This document shows, piece after piece, positions 46,330 to 56,625 of a stretch of 64,000 nucleotides of DNA. This stretch comes from Helianthus annuus (Eukaryota > Streptophyta > Magnoliopsida > Asterales > Asteraceae), in contig NC_035440.2 of NCBI RefSeq assembly GCF_002127325.2, forward strand, positions 73,283,819-73,347,818. The letters run 5' to 3'. The notes beneath the pieces were generated by a model, which did no database searches, was not told the origin of the DNA, and saw nothing but the letters and a program-made list of their open reading frames with translations. A program made the translations under genes and the position numbers. How positions within the stretch are numbered: the first letter of the stretch is position 1; every line of letters starts with the position of its first letter.

Positions 46330-46975
46330 TTTAACATAATGTCCCACAATGCCCACATCTCCACTACAGCCTTTTTAATATAATGCCCCACAACCCCACA
46401 TGCTAACTGGACCGCCACATGACGCAAAATGCCAAGTGTCTTCCCCCTCCTACTACACATGGTCTTATAGACCATGTGTAGTGGAAGACACAAATAATGC
46501 CCCCACCCTTGGACGTTTTGCGGCATATGGCAGTCGAGTCAGTAATGAGGCATTATGGGGTGTTTTTCTAAAATGGGTGTAGTGGGGATGTGGGCATTGT
46601 GGGACATTATGTTAAAAGGGGTTTAATAAAATATAATATAAAAAACTATCAAAAAAATGATATTGGACAAACAAAAAGAAGAATATCGATTGGCCAAAAG
46701 AATTGAACCAAGGCGTGAAAAAAAGAACGCTCCAGACAAAATTTTTGTAAAAAACGCCCAGGGAGTGATCATGGACTCATAGGGGCGGGGGGGGGGGGGT
46801 TGGTTTCTTAAAGAAAAAACGCTAAAAAGAACCCACTACGAATGTACTTATACGAAGTATGAGCTAACCTTTTTTTAATCAAAATGGCTATAATGGAGCA
46901 CCAATGATGTTTATTAGATTTGCATCGTAGTCTGTTCACCTTTTACCATTGTTGATTCATCTTAGTAATTTAAGC

Positions 46976-48660
46976 AACCTTTTGGGTGAATGGTCGGTTT
47001 CAAACATTAAGAACGTCGCTAGACTTCTTAGATGTTTTCATGTGTGTTCGGGGCTCAGAATCAACCTCAATAAATCCTTCTTGTATGGTATGGGTGTGGA
47101 GGATGGGGAGGTGGTCGATATGGCATCGATTTTGGGGTGCAACATAGGGAATACTCCTTTTTCTTATTTGGGAATTACGGTTGGTGCAAATATGAACAGG
47201 ATTAATAGTTGGCGGCCAATCTTTGACATTTTTGAGTCAAGATTATCGACGTGGAAGGCGCGGTCCCTATCTATTGGGGGTAGAGTGATTTTGATCAAGT
47301 CCGTTCTTGAAAGCTTGCCGATATACTACCTATCCTTATATAAAGCTCCGGTGGCGGTCTTGGATGGTTTGGAAAATATCATGAAAAGGTTTCTTTGGTC
47401 CGGCTCTAATGAGATAAAAAAAATTCATTGGGTTGCGTGGGAGCTGGTTACGAGTCCTATAAATATGGGGGGGCTGGGTATAAACAAGCTCAAAGACGTT
47501 AATTTGGCTCTGCTGTCTAAATGGGTTTGGAGGTTTCGAACGGAAAAAGAAAGTCTGTGGAAAAGGGTTATAGTGGCTTGTCATGGTAATAATAAAAGGT
47601 GGTCCTTTTTACCATCTAATTAGGTGGTAAATGGCTGTTGGAATAATATCATCAGATTGGAGGAAAAGTCTAAGGTTGCGGGTCAGAGGATTCACAATTT
47701 CATCAAAGGAAAGGTTGGCAATGGTGTCGATATTAGATTCTGGATAGATCAGTGGGCTTTTAATGAGCCTCTTAAAGAAAGGTGGCCAAACCTTTTTAAT
47801 TTAGAGGAGGAAAAGGGCTGCAGAATTAGTGACTGTGTGAACAGGTCTGGGCAGGGTATTGAGTGGAGGTGGCGTTGGCGGAGAGAGCCCGAATCTGAAG
47901 CCGAGATGCGGGAGTGGCTGGAATGCGAAGCGTTTATCCATTCGGTCTCTATTTCGGAGGCTAAGGACGAGTGGGAGTGGTTGGGGGAGGAGTCGGGTGA
48001 ATTCTCTGTGAAGTCGGTCAAGAGGCTTTTAAATCATAACGAGGATTATAGCAGGAACCAGGTAATTGATTGGTGCAGGTGGTTGCCTTTGAAATGTAAT
48101 ATTTTTGCGTGGCGAGCTACTCTTAATAGGCTCCCTACGAAAGCTGGGCTTATGAGGAGGAACATCACGGTGGAGGAAGAGAATTGTGCGTGTTGTGGGG
48201 AAACTGTTGAAACAGTAGATCATATTTTCACGGGTTGCTATACGGCTACGGTGGTGTGGCATTTTGTTAGTAGTTGGTGCAATCTGCCACCCATATTCGC
48301 TTTCTCATTCAAAGATCTTATGGTGATTCATAAGGAGCTGCAGATTAGTAAGGAGAAGGCTGAAGTCGTCCATGGGATTATCATCATAGCTGCATGGAGT
48401 ATTTGGAATCTGCGGAACGACAAGGTATTTTCAAGGAAAGAAGGTAACAGTGGAGATATAATTGAGTCGATCAAATCCTATAGCTTTTTGTGGTTTAAGT
48501 ACAGAAAAAAATGTATAGATTTGGATTGGAAGGAGTGGTGCAATCACCCTCTGTATAAGTTCAGCATGTAAGTTTTGGTTTCTTGTAGGTTGCTCTGCTT
48601 TGTTTTGGCAGTTGGCTTTGTTTTTGTGTTAATGAAAGTTTAGTTTCAAAAAAAAAAATA
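46976..48660 (+). mobile_element. 5'-truncated LINE with poly(A) tail
   Basis: From about 46976 to the A-rich tail at 48648-48660. The left flank (taatttaagcaacctt) and right flank (aaataaacatcttgcaaaca) both match parts of one repeat unit at about 49118-49170, which suggests the LINE landed inside another copy of that unit. Confidence 0.8.
46982..48571 (+). pseudogene. LINE (L1-type) RT C-terminus and zf-RVT domain
   Basis: One frame interrupted by a single TAG (47621-47623). It starts LLGEWSVSNIKNVARLLRCF, just after where the RT catalytic YADD block would lie, and continues through GLRINLNKSFLYGMG, SYLGITVGANMNR, ESLPIYYLSLYKAPVAVLD, the zf-RVT region (CRWLPLKCNIFAWRATLNRL, then CACCGETVETVDHIFTGC) and a C-terminal segment ending WKEWCNHPLYKFSM. 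The endonuclease and most of RT are missing: a typical 5'-truncated copy. Confidence 0.88.
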
Positions 48661-49220
48661 AACATCTTGCAAACATAATCTCTTAAGGGGATGCGGAGTG
48701 GTGGGCGGCAAAAGCTGTTTACCGATCGGCAATGGGTGGCAAACCAATGCCAACCCATTTGCCACATTCATGTTTGCCGAAAATGGTGAGAAATCGGTGA
48801 GCCAACACCGCTGCGGCAAAGGGAAGAAGAGGAGAGAGAGAGGGGTGTGGGGTGGGGTCCATTCCAATCTCAACCAATCACATCTTTTTTCCTTTTTTTT
48901 ATTTAAAAAGTTTACCACTCCACCAAATGTTTAAACCATTGCCAACATTTTTCACCAAAGTTTAAACACTTTTGCCTAATTGACATGGCGCGCTCTCATT
49001 GGTCGATTTTTTGGTTTGCCACTTTAAAGTGTTTAACCACTCCTTATACCCTAATTTTTAAATACATTTCTAAGTAATCTCCAGTTCTTTCACTAGTAAC
49101 TACTACTCAATTACTCATGTAATTAAGCAACCTTGGCTTCCACATTTAAATAAACATCATGCAAACATAATCTCCAGTTCTTTAACTAGTAACTACTACT
49201 CAACTACTCATGTAAGATAA
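48657..49220. repeat. Direct-repeat cluster with an inserted MITE
   Basis: The unit taatctccagttctttNact...tactcatgtaa occurs at 49073-49124 and 49168-49217; ataaacatcNtgcaaacata occurs at 48659 and 49150. Between the first partial copy and the rest is an inverted-repeat insertion at about 48686-49053 (AGGGGATGCGGAGTGGT / CACTCC...ATACCCT). Confidence 0.6.
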
Positions 49221-49534
49221 TGAAATCCTATAAGCGTCTAAGAGAAGAAGTTTTCGTAAGCAAAATTGTAATATTCATTGGAAAACTTATTTGTATGTAC
49301 GAATGATGATGCCTATCAATATAAAAGGAGAAGTTGTAAAAGTGATATCTATCTTAGAGACCAAGATTACCGGGAAGTAGTCACTATGGTGTTGTATGTA
49401 AGGCCCCAAACCGGGAGCCCCAAAGTAGGCTCATTGTATCAAGGTATAAATCTTAAACTGATCATAGTCATTCATAGCAGCGTAATATATCATAAAAACA
49501 TCAACTACAAATTACATTGTCTCAAACAAATATT
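49221..49534. other. Unassigned sequence with a possible LTR-like start
   Basis: TGTAAGGCCCCAAACCGGG at 49397 resembles Gypsy LTR 5' ends, but no partner, TSD or PPT was found. No gene. Confidence 0.25.
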
Positions 49535-50074
49535 AAGGTGGTGTTTGTTTTTCTAAAAAAATCTGCGCAGGCACTTCTGTCTGTGCCGCGTAGACCACGT
49601 GCAGACATTGGCATCTGCAGACTGTTTCTTTTTCCGAGCACGTTTTATTAAAAAAAGTCTGCGTGAGATCTTCCTGGTGCAGACTTGGCCTAGCTACTTT
49701 TAAGATCTTCTAAGGTTTGCAGAGGGTTAAACATGTACCACCCACCACCACCGTCCACCACCACCAACACCCACCACCGTCTACCACCACCGTCCACCAT
49801 CCACCACCCACCACCACCCACCGTCCACGTCCACCACCCACCACCATCGTCCGTACACCACCACCAGTTTATTTTAGAAGTATACATACGTTAAAAAACA
49901 AACATCGTTCGTACACCATCATCGGTTTATTTTAGAAGTCTACATACGTTAAAAAACAAACAACCTTCTTCTTGTAGACTTTAGAGGTTTAGTCCACCTC
50001 TTCTTCTACAGATGTCTGCAGATGTGGTCCGCAGACTACAGAAATTTTATCTCTTAAAAAACAAACTCCACCTA
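49535..50074. mobile_element. Inverted-repeat MITE-like element with a CCACCA core
   Basis: Ends AGGTGGTGTTTGTTTTTC and (inverse) AGGTGGAGTTTGTTTTTTAA, both followed inward by TCTG/CAGA words (gtctgtgcc, ctgcagac). The core 49737-49866 is a CCACCA/CCACCGT minisatellite. A 67-base direct repeat (gtttattttagaag...aaacaaac) lies at about 49867-49970. No TSD resolved. Confidence 0.55.
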
Positions 50075-51494
50075 AATAACATAGTAGGTCCACTAAAGTC
50101 GATAGGATGCCAACCCATTAGTAGGGGAACCATCAATCCATGCCGGGGACTTCCTATCAAGCATCAAATTGTTCAATCTGACAAGCATGCTAAAAAGTGA
50201 GTTACGCTGAGTGAGTCCTAGTTTTTAATATAAAAAAGGAGTCAACGATTTATAAAACATTTTCATCAAGTCACATTTTAACATCAAAGATAAACATATA
50301 TATTAGACTTCTAGACCTGCGGTTAACTCGTCAAAGATAAACATATAACCCATCAACGCGTAGGTTGGTAATGTCACGCGTAATCGTGGCTCTTCGTTTG
50401 GGGAACATTACGCTCTAACATAGAACACATTACGTTAACTACATTGCACTACACTAGTTTTCAAAAGTGGCTCACCCTGTGCGCTTTCATGTCATGCGCA
50501 AGGTGGCACTACACTCGTGTAACATCCAGACCAATGGCAGAAACATTGGGGGTGCTATGAAATTGTTCGCATGCACATGATCGACTAAAAGTTTTAATAC
50601 TATTAAAAATCCAAATTAAATATCGTCCAAACAAAACAGATAATCCAAATAAACAAATGTTTCCGATTAAAATTTAAAACAAAGTCCAAGGCATCCTAGA
50701 TGTGACATCCTGTTCATGCGTTGTTTCCTGAAATATGTGGAAATGAAAGGGTCAACTTCAAAAAGTTCAAAAAGTTGGTGAGCATACATAGGTTTGCATA
50801 TGAAAAATAAGTTAAGCAATAAGCATGTCAAGTTTATCTAGAACTATCTTTTGTGAAAGCAAACAATTTGGAACAAATGGGGTGTACAATCAACCCTAGT
50901 GACTGAATCAGGTGCAAAACCAAAAGTTAAATGTATGTTGTTTCAATCATCCTGAAAACAAACGATGGATGAGTTTGTCAAACCTATAGCGCTATAATTT
51001 ACTATAGTTGGTCGAAGTTAATGATTGTACATGTATAACGTTGACTCCTCAATAATGTTTAAGATAAGAAGTGTAAAGATACAATGATATGGCATGTTTG
51101 CAAATTTTTAAGAATTGCACATGTTTCACCTCAAAAGAAAAAAAAAAGAAAAAAAAAAGAAAAAAAAGGCTATGTAAACTCACTTTAGCAAGCAAATGAA
51201 TACACAAGTTGTTTGTATTGACTAGTCAATTCACTTTTGAGCATTTTGAGTCTATTTTACCTTATGACACCATTTCACCAAAATAACGATTTTTGTAATA
51301 TAATCATATCTTATCAATTGGTGATGATTAAAACGTCATTTTACTCAAAGTCCCACTTTAGATCAAAATCCACCAATATATCAAAATCTTCAGTTGATAG
51401 TTATAACAGGTTATATACATCACATATGATTTTTTTTACTCATATGGATGTCCCAGTTACCACCAGTTTCTATGCATTAGGTTTTCAGTTTAAC
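50075..51494. other. Unassigned AT-rich sequence
   Basis: No supported gene. CACTACACT words at about 50444 and 50505 and an A-rich GA tract (51139-51168) are noted; no transposon could be delimited. Confidence 0.3.
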
Positions 51495-51630
51495 CTTGCT
51501 GAATGTTGATACCTATAGAAAATCTATGATAGTGATGCTCTATTGTAATTTTGTTTTTTAATCTTGCTGAATGTTGATACCTATAGAAAATCTATGACAC
51601 TGATGCTCTGTTGTAATTACCCTATATATT
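51495..51630. repeat. 68-bp direct duplication
   Basis: TTGCTGAATGTTGATACCTA recurs 68 bases downstream (51496 and 51564), each copy ending near TTGTAATT, with a few differences. Confidence 0.85.
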
Positions 51631-51689
51631 AAAAACACAAGTTTTTGAATAGTGTTACATGCCACATGGCACTACACTATTCATAGGTG

Positions 51690-52480
51690 ATGAGCAAATG
51701 GTATTAAGTACCGGTACCGGAATCAAATTTATCAAATCGGGTGTATTTTCGGTACCGGTTCGGCACCAGTTTTTACTCTCAAATACCGGTGCCGTACCAG
51801 TACCGACCGGTACCGTATCAGTACCGACCGGTACCGTACCAGGTATATTCGGTACCGGTACCGGTATTCACCGGTTTTTACACTCAAATACCGGTGCCGT
51901 ACCAGTACCGACCGGTACCGTACCAGGTATATTCAGTACCGGTATCCACTTTTGGGGATTTCGGTAACGGTATTTTCGGTACCGGTTGGTACCGAGCTCA
52001 TCAAATCATGTAGCAACATTGCAATCAAGTAATTGCACCGTTTAGATTATTTTTCATACAAACAGTAAGTAAATTGTATTTCGTTTGACTGAGGTTTTAT
52101 ATACACAACAACTTATTTTGCTTTCTTTTATGTCTTTTTCTGTAATGAGTGAATTGTAGCATGTAAAATTAACTTGGATCTTTAGATTATTGATTAACAA
52201 ATCGTATCAAATCCTGTAATCAAACTGGTATTGTATCAGTACCAAATTTACTATACCAAATCATTTTCGGTACCAATTTGGTACCCACCTTTTGGCGTTT
52301 TCAGAATCGTTACTTTCGGTTCGACACCGGTCTAGCACCATACCTGTACTTATTGATTTTTACCTTCAAATACCATACCGTATTGTACCGAGCATTTTCG
52401 GTTCTGATACCTAATTTCGATGATTTTCCGGATCGTTATTTTCGGTGGCGTTACCGGTACCGAGCTCATCCATATTTTAA
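51690..52480. repeat. GGTACCG palindromic minisatellite
   Basis: Dense GGTACCGG/CCGGTACC words at 51700-51995, with two 100-base-scale repeats around TTTTTACNCTCAAATACCGG, then a weaker second block 52230-52470. Each word is self-complementary, so the tract can form many small hairpins. ORFs here are repeat translations. Confidence 0.8.
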
Positions 52481-52658
52481 CGTGTTAGCACCGTAATAAC
52501 TGAACTGAAAACAACCGAATTTTCAACATGTAGGACGTGTGGGTCCTATTATTATTATATATTAGGTTATTTAAAATCATTTGTTAGGACGGAGTGACTA
52601 TCTTTACCACGTTATTTTTGTTTATGTTTTGATATTCGGTATCTGCTTGCCATTGCTG

Positions 52659-52716
52659 ACACGCGTTTTACAGTCATTGGATCCTCGCCGCAACGCGTGT
52701 ACGGAAAATCAACTAG
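52659..52716 (+). mobile_element. Possible Helitron 3' terminus
   Basis: A perfect 9-bp inverted repeat ACACGCGTT (52659-52667) / AACGCGTGT (52692-52700), followed 12 bases later by CTAG and then T, as at plant Helitron 3' ends. The 24-base loop is longer than usual and a 5' TC end was not found; a start near the tatatattaaaaacacaag at about 51625 is possible. Confidence 0.4.
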
Positions 52717-53009
52717 TTTGTTTTTTAATCATAGTTTGTGCACCATTAATTATAATCTAATAAAAAATGGACAAAGGTTTTTGTGGGTCAATCCAGTGTG
52801 ACCCTTATGGCCTTATTATTACCTGTCCATTTTAACCTGAACCGTTTTTACCTGTTCTGCTCTTTTTGTTGTCTCTAAATTTAAGCAATAATATTAAGAA
52901 CATTTTTTTGTAATATCAACCACGAATCTCCACCACAAGAATCAGATTACTGAGTATCACAATGATTGTAACAGTTTGTTTATAATTGTCACTGTAATTG
53001 ATATTTCAG
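52717..53009. other. Intron-like T-rich sequence
   Basis: No ORF or repeat of note. It ends in a good acceptor (tgatatttcag) before the exon-like segment. Confidence 0.3.
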
Positions 53010-53072
53010 GTGTATGAACTTCCTCTTTCTTGGCCCTTTCTCTATCAATTTCGGTATTCGCTTAGTGATGAT
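53010..53072 (+). other. Exon-like segment of an unidentified host gene
   Basis: 63 bases (21 codons, VYELPLSWPFLYQFRYSLSD then D) bounded by TTTCAG and GTGAGT. I do not recognise the protein. COP-C begins 12 bases after the donor, so the retroelement would lie in the next intron. A chance match to splice consensus is possible. Confidence 0.3.
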
Positions 53073-53084
53073 GTGAGTCACAAC

Positions 53085-53233
53085 TGATAGACTTTAGAAA
53101 CCGTATCGCATAATTCATTACCTCCTCTCTGTATTATGATCTCTATAAATAATTATAAGTCAATCTCCTATTCTAGGTAAATGACACAGTGATTAAGAAA
53201 TACATGGAAATATTATAATTCCTATTATGTGGT
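53085..53233 (-). repeat. Probable 3' LTR of COP-C
   Basis: Follows the RNase H stop after a short purine tract (GCGAGGG). It is small, contains TTATTTATAG on the minus strand, and ends TCTATCA. Its start reads TATAATAG, so the usual TG would have decayed to TA. The partner LTR is not in the window. Confidence 0.5.
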
Positions 53234-54040
53234 CTATTATACCCTCGCATTCGAAGTGGGAGGAGAACGGATGCTGAGACTGGAGCGGAAGTCATCGAAT
53301 AATATGTGGGGTAGACCCTTCGTGAATATATCCGCTATCTGATAGCGTGACGGCACATGCAAGACCCGGACATGTCCTCGTTGAACTTGCTCACGAACAA
53401 AGTGAATATCGAATTCGATGTGTTTGGAGCACTGGTGCTGAACCGGATTACCCAAGAGATAAATGGCGCTAACATTATCACAATACACCAATGTAGCTTT
53501 CGATAGGGGACGATGAAGTTCAAGAAGGAGATTGCGAAGCCAGCAGACTTCGGAAACAACGTTGGCAACACCCCGATACTCGGCTTCGGCTCTAGAGCGC
53601 GAAATGGTGGCTTGGCGCTTCGACGACCATGAGATTAGATTTTCGCCATAATAGACACAATATCCAGAAGTGGACCAACAAGTATCCGGACAACCGGCCC
53701 TATCGGCGTCCGTGTAAGCTATAAGAGAGTGGTCTGACGGTTTCCCCAGAGTTAGACCGAAGGAGGCTATGCCTTGTAAGTACCGGATAATTCGTTTTAT
53801 AGCCTGCCAATGATCTAACATTGGTGCATGCATGTGCATGCAAATCTGCTGCACCGCATAACTAATGTCGGGTCGAGTAAACGTAATGTATTGAAGAGTG
53901 CCTGCTAAGCTCCGATAAAGGGTCGGGTCTTCAAATGCGGTACCGGAAGATGCACTTAGTTTTGCTTTGGTATCAACCGGGGTGTCTGCCGGTTTGCAAG
54001 ATTGCATACCGACTCGTTTTATAATGTCATGGGCGTAAGC
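53234..54040 (-). pseudogene. COP-C RNase H
   Basis: Frame 53237-54007 with YRSLAGTLQYITFTRPDISY, then AYTDADRAGCPDT, SKRQATISRSRAEAEYRGVA, YCDNVSAIYL and HIEFDIHFVREQVQRG, ending ADIFTKGLPHILFDDFRSSL. This is the standard Copia RNase H and C-terminus. A TAA at 54038-54040 separates it from RT in what should be one frame (LSQ then AYAHDII). Confidence 0.88.
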
Positions 54041-55094
54041 TTACTGCGAGAGGAACATGTAGTCACCATGCCGAGTGACCGAAATACCGAGGAAGAAACT
54101 GAGTGGGCCAAGGTCCTTCATAGCAAATTCCTGTGCCAGAATTGACATCAGTTGTTTACGTACTTTGTCTGACGAGGTGATTAATAAGATGACGTCCACA
54201 TAAAGGAGTAGGCAGGCGGTATGACAAGCATTATGTAGAATAAACAACGAGTTATCACACCCGCTTTGTTTGAAACCCAAGGTGAACACATAGTCCGTGA
54301 ACCGTTGATACCAAGCCTGTGGGGCTTGTTTTAGACCATAAAGAGACTTTTTCAACAAGCAAACGTGATCCGGGAAGTCTTTGTTGCGAAACCCCATTGG
54401 TTGATACATGTAAACCGTCTCATTTAACTTACCATGTAGGAAAGCATTAGTGACATCAAGCTGATGCACCGGCCATGAATGGGAAAGTGCAATGGATAAG
54501 ACGGTTCGGATTATAGCAGGCTTGACAACTGGGCTGAAGGTTTCACCACAGTCAATCCCGACTTGTTGTAATCGCCACCACAGACCAACCGGGCCTTGTA
54601 CCTTTCCAACGTGCCATTTGAAGTAAACTTGTGTTTGAATAACCACATGCTACGAATCACATTCATGTTTGGGTAACGAGGAACTAATTCCCAAGTCCCG
54701 TTTTTAATAAGGGCATTATACTCATCGGTCATGGCTTTATGCCATTCCCGTGTGGACAAGGCGTAGGCCGGGGTTTTAGGGATAGGTGCGATAGTGGACG
54801 AGTGTAGGTTGAAGAGTTGTTTAGGTTTAACGATCCCATCCATTGCTCGGGTACGCATTGTTCGAACGGGTTCATTATTTGTGAGCACTAGTGGAACTGT
54901 AAGTTATGGGGTAGGGAAGATATGTGTAGGAGAAGTGTGGGATGAGTTGGGTGAAGGTGTGGGGAGATGTGGGGTAGTGATGTGTACAGGTGTTTGGTGG
55001 GGCGAGGGTGGATGGGCCGAGGGGGTGAATGGAGATGTTGTGGGTGAGTGGGCGGGTGGGTGGTTGGTAGATGGGGGATGGGTCGTTACGTTGG
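54041..55094 (-). pseudogene. COP-C reverse transcriptase, broken
   Basis: N-terminal part 54511-54888 (REWHKAMTDEYNALIKNGTW, MWLFKHKFTSNGTLERYKAR), a frameshift near 54560-54600, then 54041-54600 (CGETFSPVVKPAIIRTVLSI, HQLDVTNAFLHGKLNE, SLYGLKQAPQAWYQRF). The catalytic YVDD block reads LLLYVDVILLI, so the second Asp is Val and the enzyme would be inactive even without the frameshift. The Pro/Thr/His-rich linker before RT (about 54890-55094) is cut by GYP-D. Confidence 0.88.
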
Positions 55095-56625
55095 TGTAAC
55101 ACCCCGAAAATGGGTTTGGTAATCAAACCACGTTAATACTAAAAGACGGGTAAAGTACCGTCAATGGTAAAAATAAACCCGGTGAGTATTAGGATTTAAA
55201 TAAATAAATCTAATATTCATTAAAAGGATGATAAATACTGTGAGAAAACAAAGTATATAAAAGGCCCGAGTTAACGGGACTTAAAATAAAACGGGTTGTG
55301 AACACGATAAAATAACTAGGAAATAAATAACCTAGTTAATTACAAGTTTTGCAGTTATGTGAAACTTTGGTCAAAACATGTTATATGCAATAAGGGTAAG
55401 GTATAGGGGCCAAAAGTGAAAAGATGGAAAAATAGTTTTATTAAATAAAACAATTAAAAACCAAACACACACTTGGTGTGTGTCTGGTCGCAGGAAAACA
55501 CAGGGGGGACCAAGCTCCATCAATTGAACCCTAGTTCTTGAAGTTAGATCAAATTGAAAGGGTAAATTGGCTCCAAATCGAAATCCAAACTCAGAATAGT
55601 GATCACCTTCGTGAAAGGATCATAAGGTATGCCTAATTTTGCTATTTAGTTTCACCTTGAGTTCTAGGTGAAAACATGAAATCGAAATTTTAGCTTGCAT
55701 GATCAAAGTTTAGATGAAATTAGAAATGATTTTATGTCTAGGAGTAAACCCTAGTCATTTACTTGCTGAATTGATGTTCATAATTGTGAATTCATGATCA
55801 CCCGATTATGTGCTAAATGGGTTTTGTAGAAACATGATGAACCCTAGAATCATAATGGTTAAATTGTGTTAATAGAACTCCTGAAGTTAGATTTGGGATT
55901 TAAATGTTGATTAGACACAAAAATTGGAAAAAAAGTGTGAAACTTGGTAGAAATAACTAGTTATGAACTAGTTTATAAATGTGTAAAAAATTATGCCTAC
56001 TAGTTGTTTGTTAAAATGCCTAAGTGAAATGGCGTGTCTACTCGGTTGTAGGTAGAACTTGATTTGACTAGGTATCCGGAGGAATGCTTAATAACATGAT
56101 GAAACGGGTTTCACTTATAGATGAAAACCCATAGATTTTGTGTAATGAATGAATAAAGTGTCTTTGATAAGTAGGAGCTAGGTTAACTTGATGTTAATAA
56201 TAGCATGAACGTGGATAGAAAAGTAGTTTAAAACGGTAGCATCATTATAATGTCTACCGGATAATGGACGAGATCTCCTAAATGAGTTATTGAATGCAAA
56301 TATGCATTTCATACGATTAAGGGTAGTTGACTTTTAAAAGTCAAATTAACCAATGATAAGGTCGAATAATAATTTTGACGTAAAACACGTAAGATGGAAT
56401 AGTCTTAATTAGAAATGACTAATTTAACTGTCTTACGAATTATGATGCTAGTTTGAGGTTTAACGAGCTAGGTGGAGGCTTGGGAAAGAAGAGGGTCAAA
56501 CGGATCGAGTACGCGAAAAAGAGCCTAACCGGATACAAGGTAAGTGAAAATTACACCTTTTTGTAGAATATGTGTTTATTCTATAAGTTGCAAATACGAT
56601 AAGGATAAAATTCAAGATATGGTTT
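55095..56625 (+). repeat. Truncated 5' LTR of GYP-D
   Basis: Collinear with 59215-60747 at high identity; homology stops after GATATGGTTTCCGACG. The part with the TATA box in the right LTR is missing here, so this LTR probably lacks a core promoter. Confidence 0.85.

Larger units (their letters stand above)
45166..46621. mobile_element. Fold-back element FB-C, interrupted by MULE-B
   Basis: Without MULE-B it is a 300-base near-palindrome. The ends CCCCTTTTAACATA and TATGTTAAAAGGGG match through TGTCCCACAATGCCCACATC, and the centre is a perfect 12-bp stem CTACACATGGTC / GACCATGTGTAG with a 5-base loop (46452-46480). MULE-B entered the left arm 14 bases from its end, duplicating TTTAACATA. Confidence 0.8.
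45014..46848. mobile_element. Outer inverted-repeat element (FB-D) enclosing FB-C and MULE-B
   Basis: Left arm (from ACATCTCTAGTGGGGTTTTT at about 45017) and right arm (read inversely, ACATTCGTAGTGGGTTCTTT from about 46845) are similar. Inner inverted matches also occur: cttcttctttttgtttggtc near 45140 versus gacaaacaaaaagaagaa near 46664. The exact TSD was not resolved. Contains a G13 run at 46787-46799. Confidence 0.65.

Noticed and set aside
49690..49935. Trp/Gly-rich and Pro/Thr/His-rich ORFs
   Set aside because: Translations of the CCACCA minisatellite in the MITE-like element.
50440..51670. CACTA (En/Spm) transposon bounded by CACTACACT words
   Set aside because: The words are not in inverted orientation, subterminal repeats are absent and no 3-bp TSD fits.
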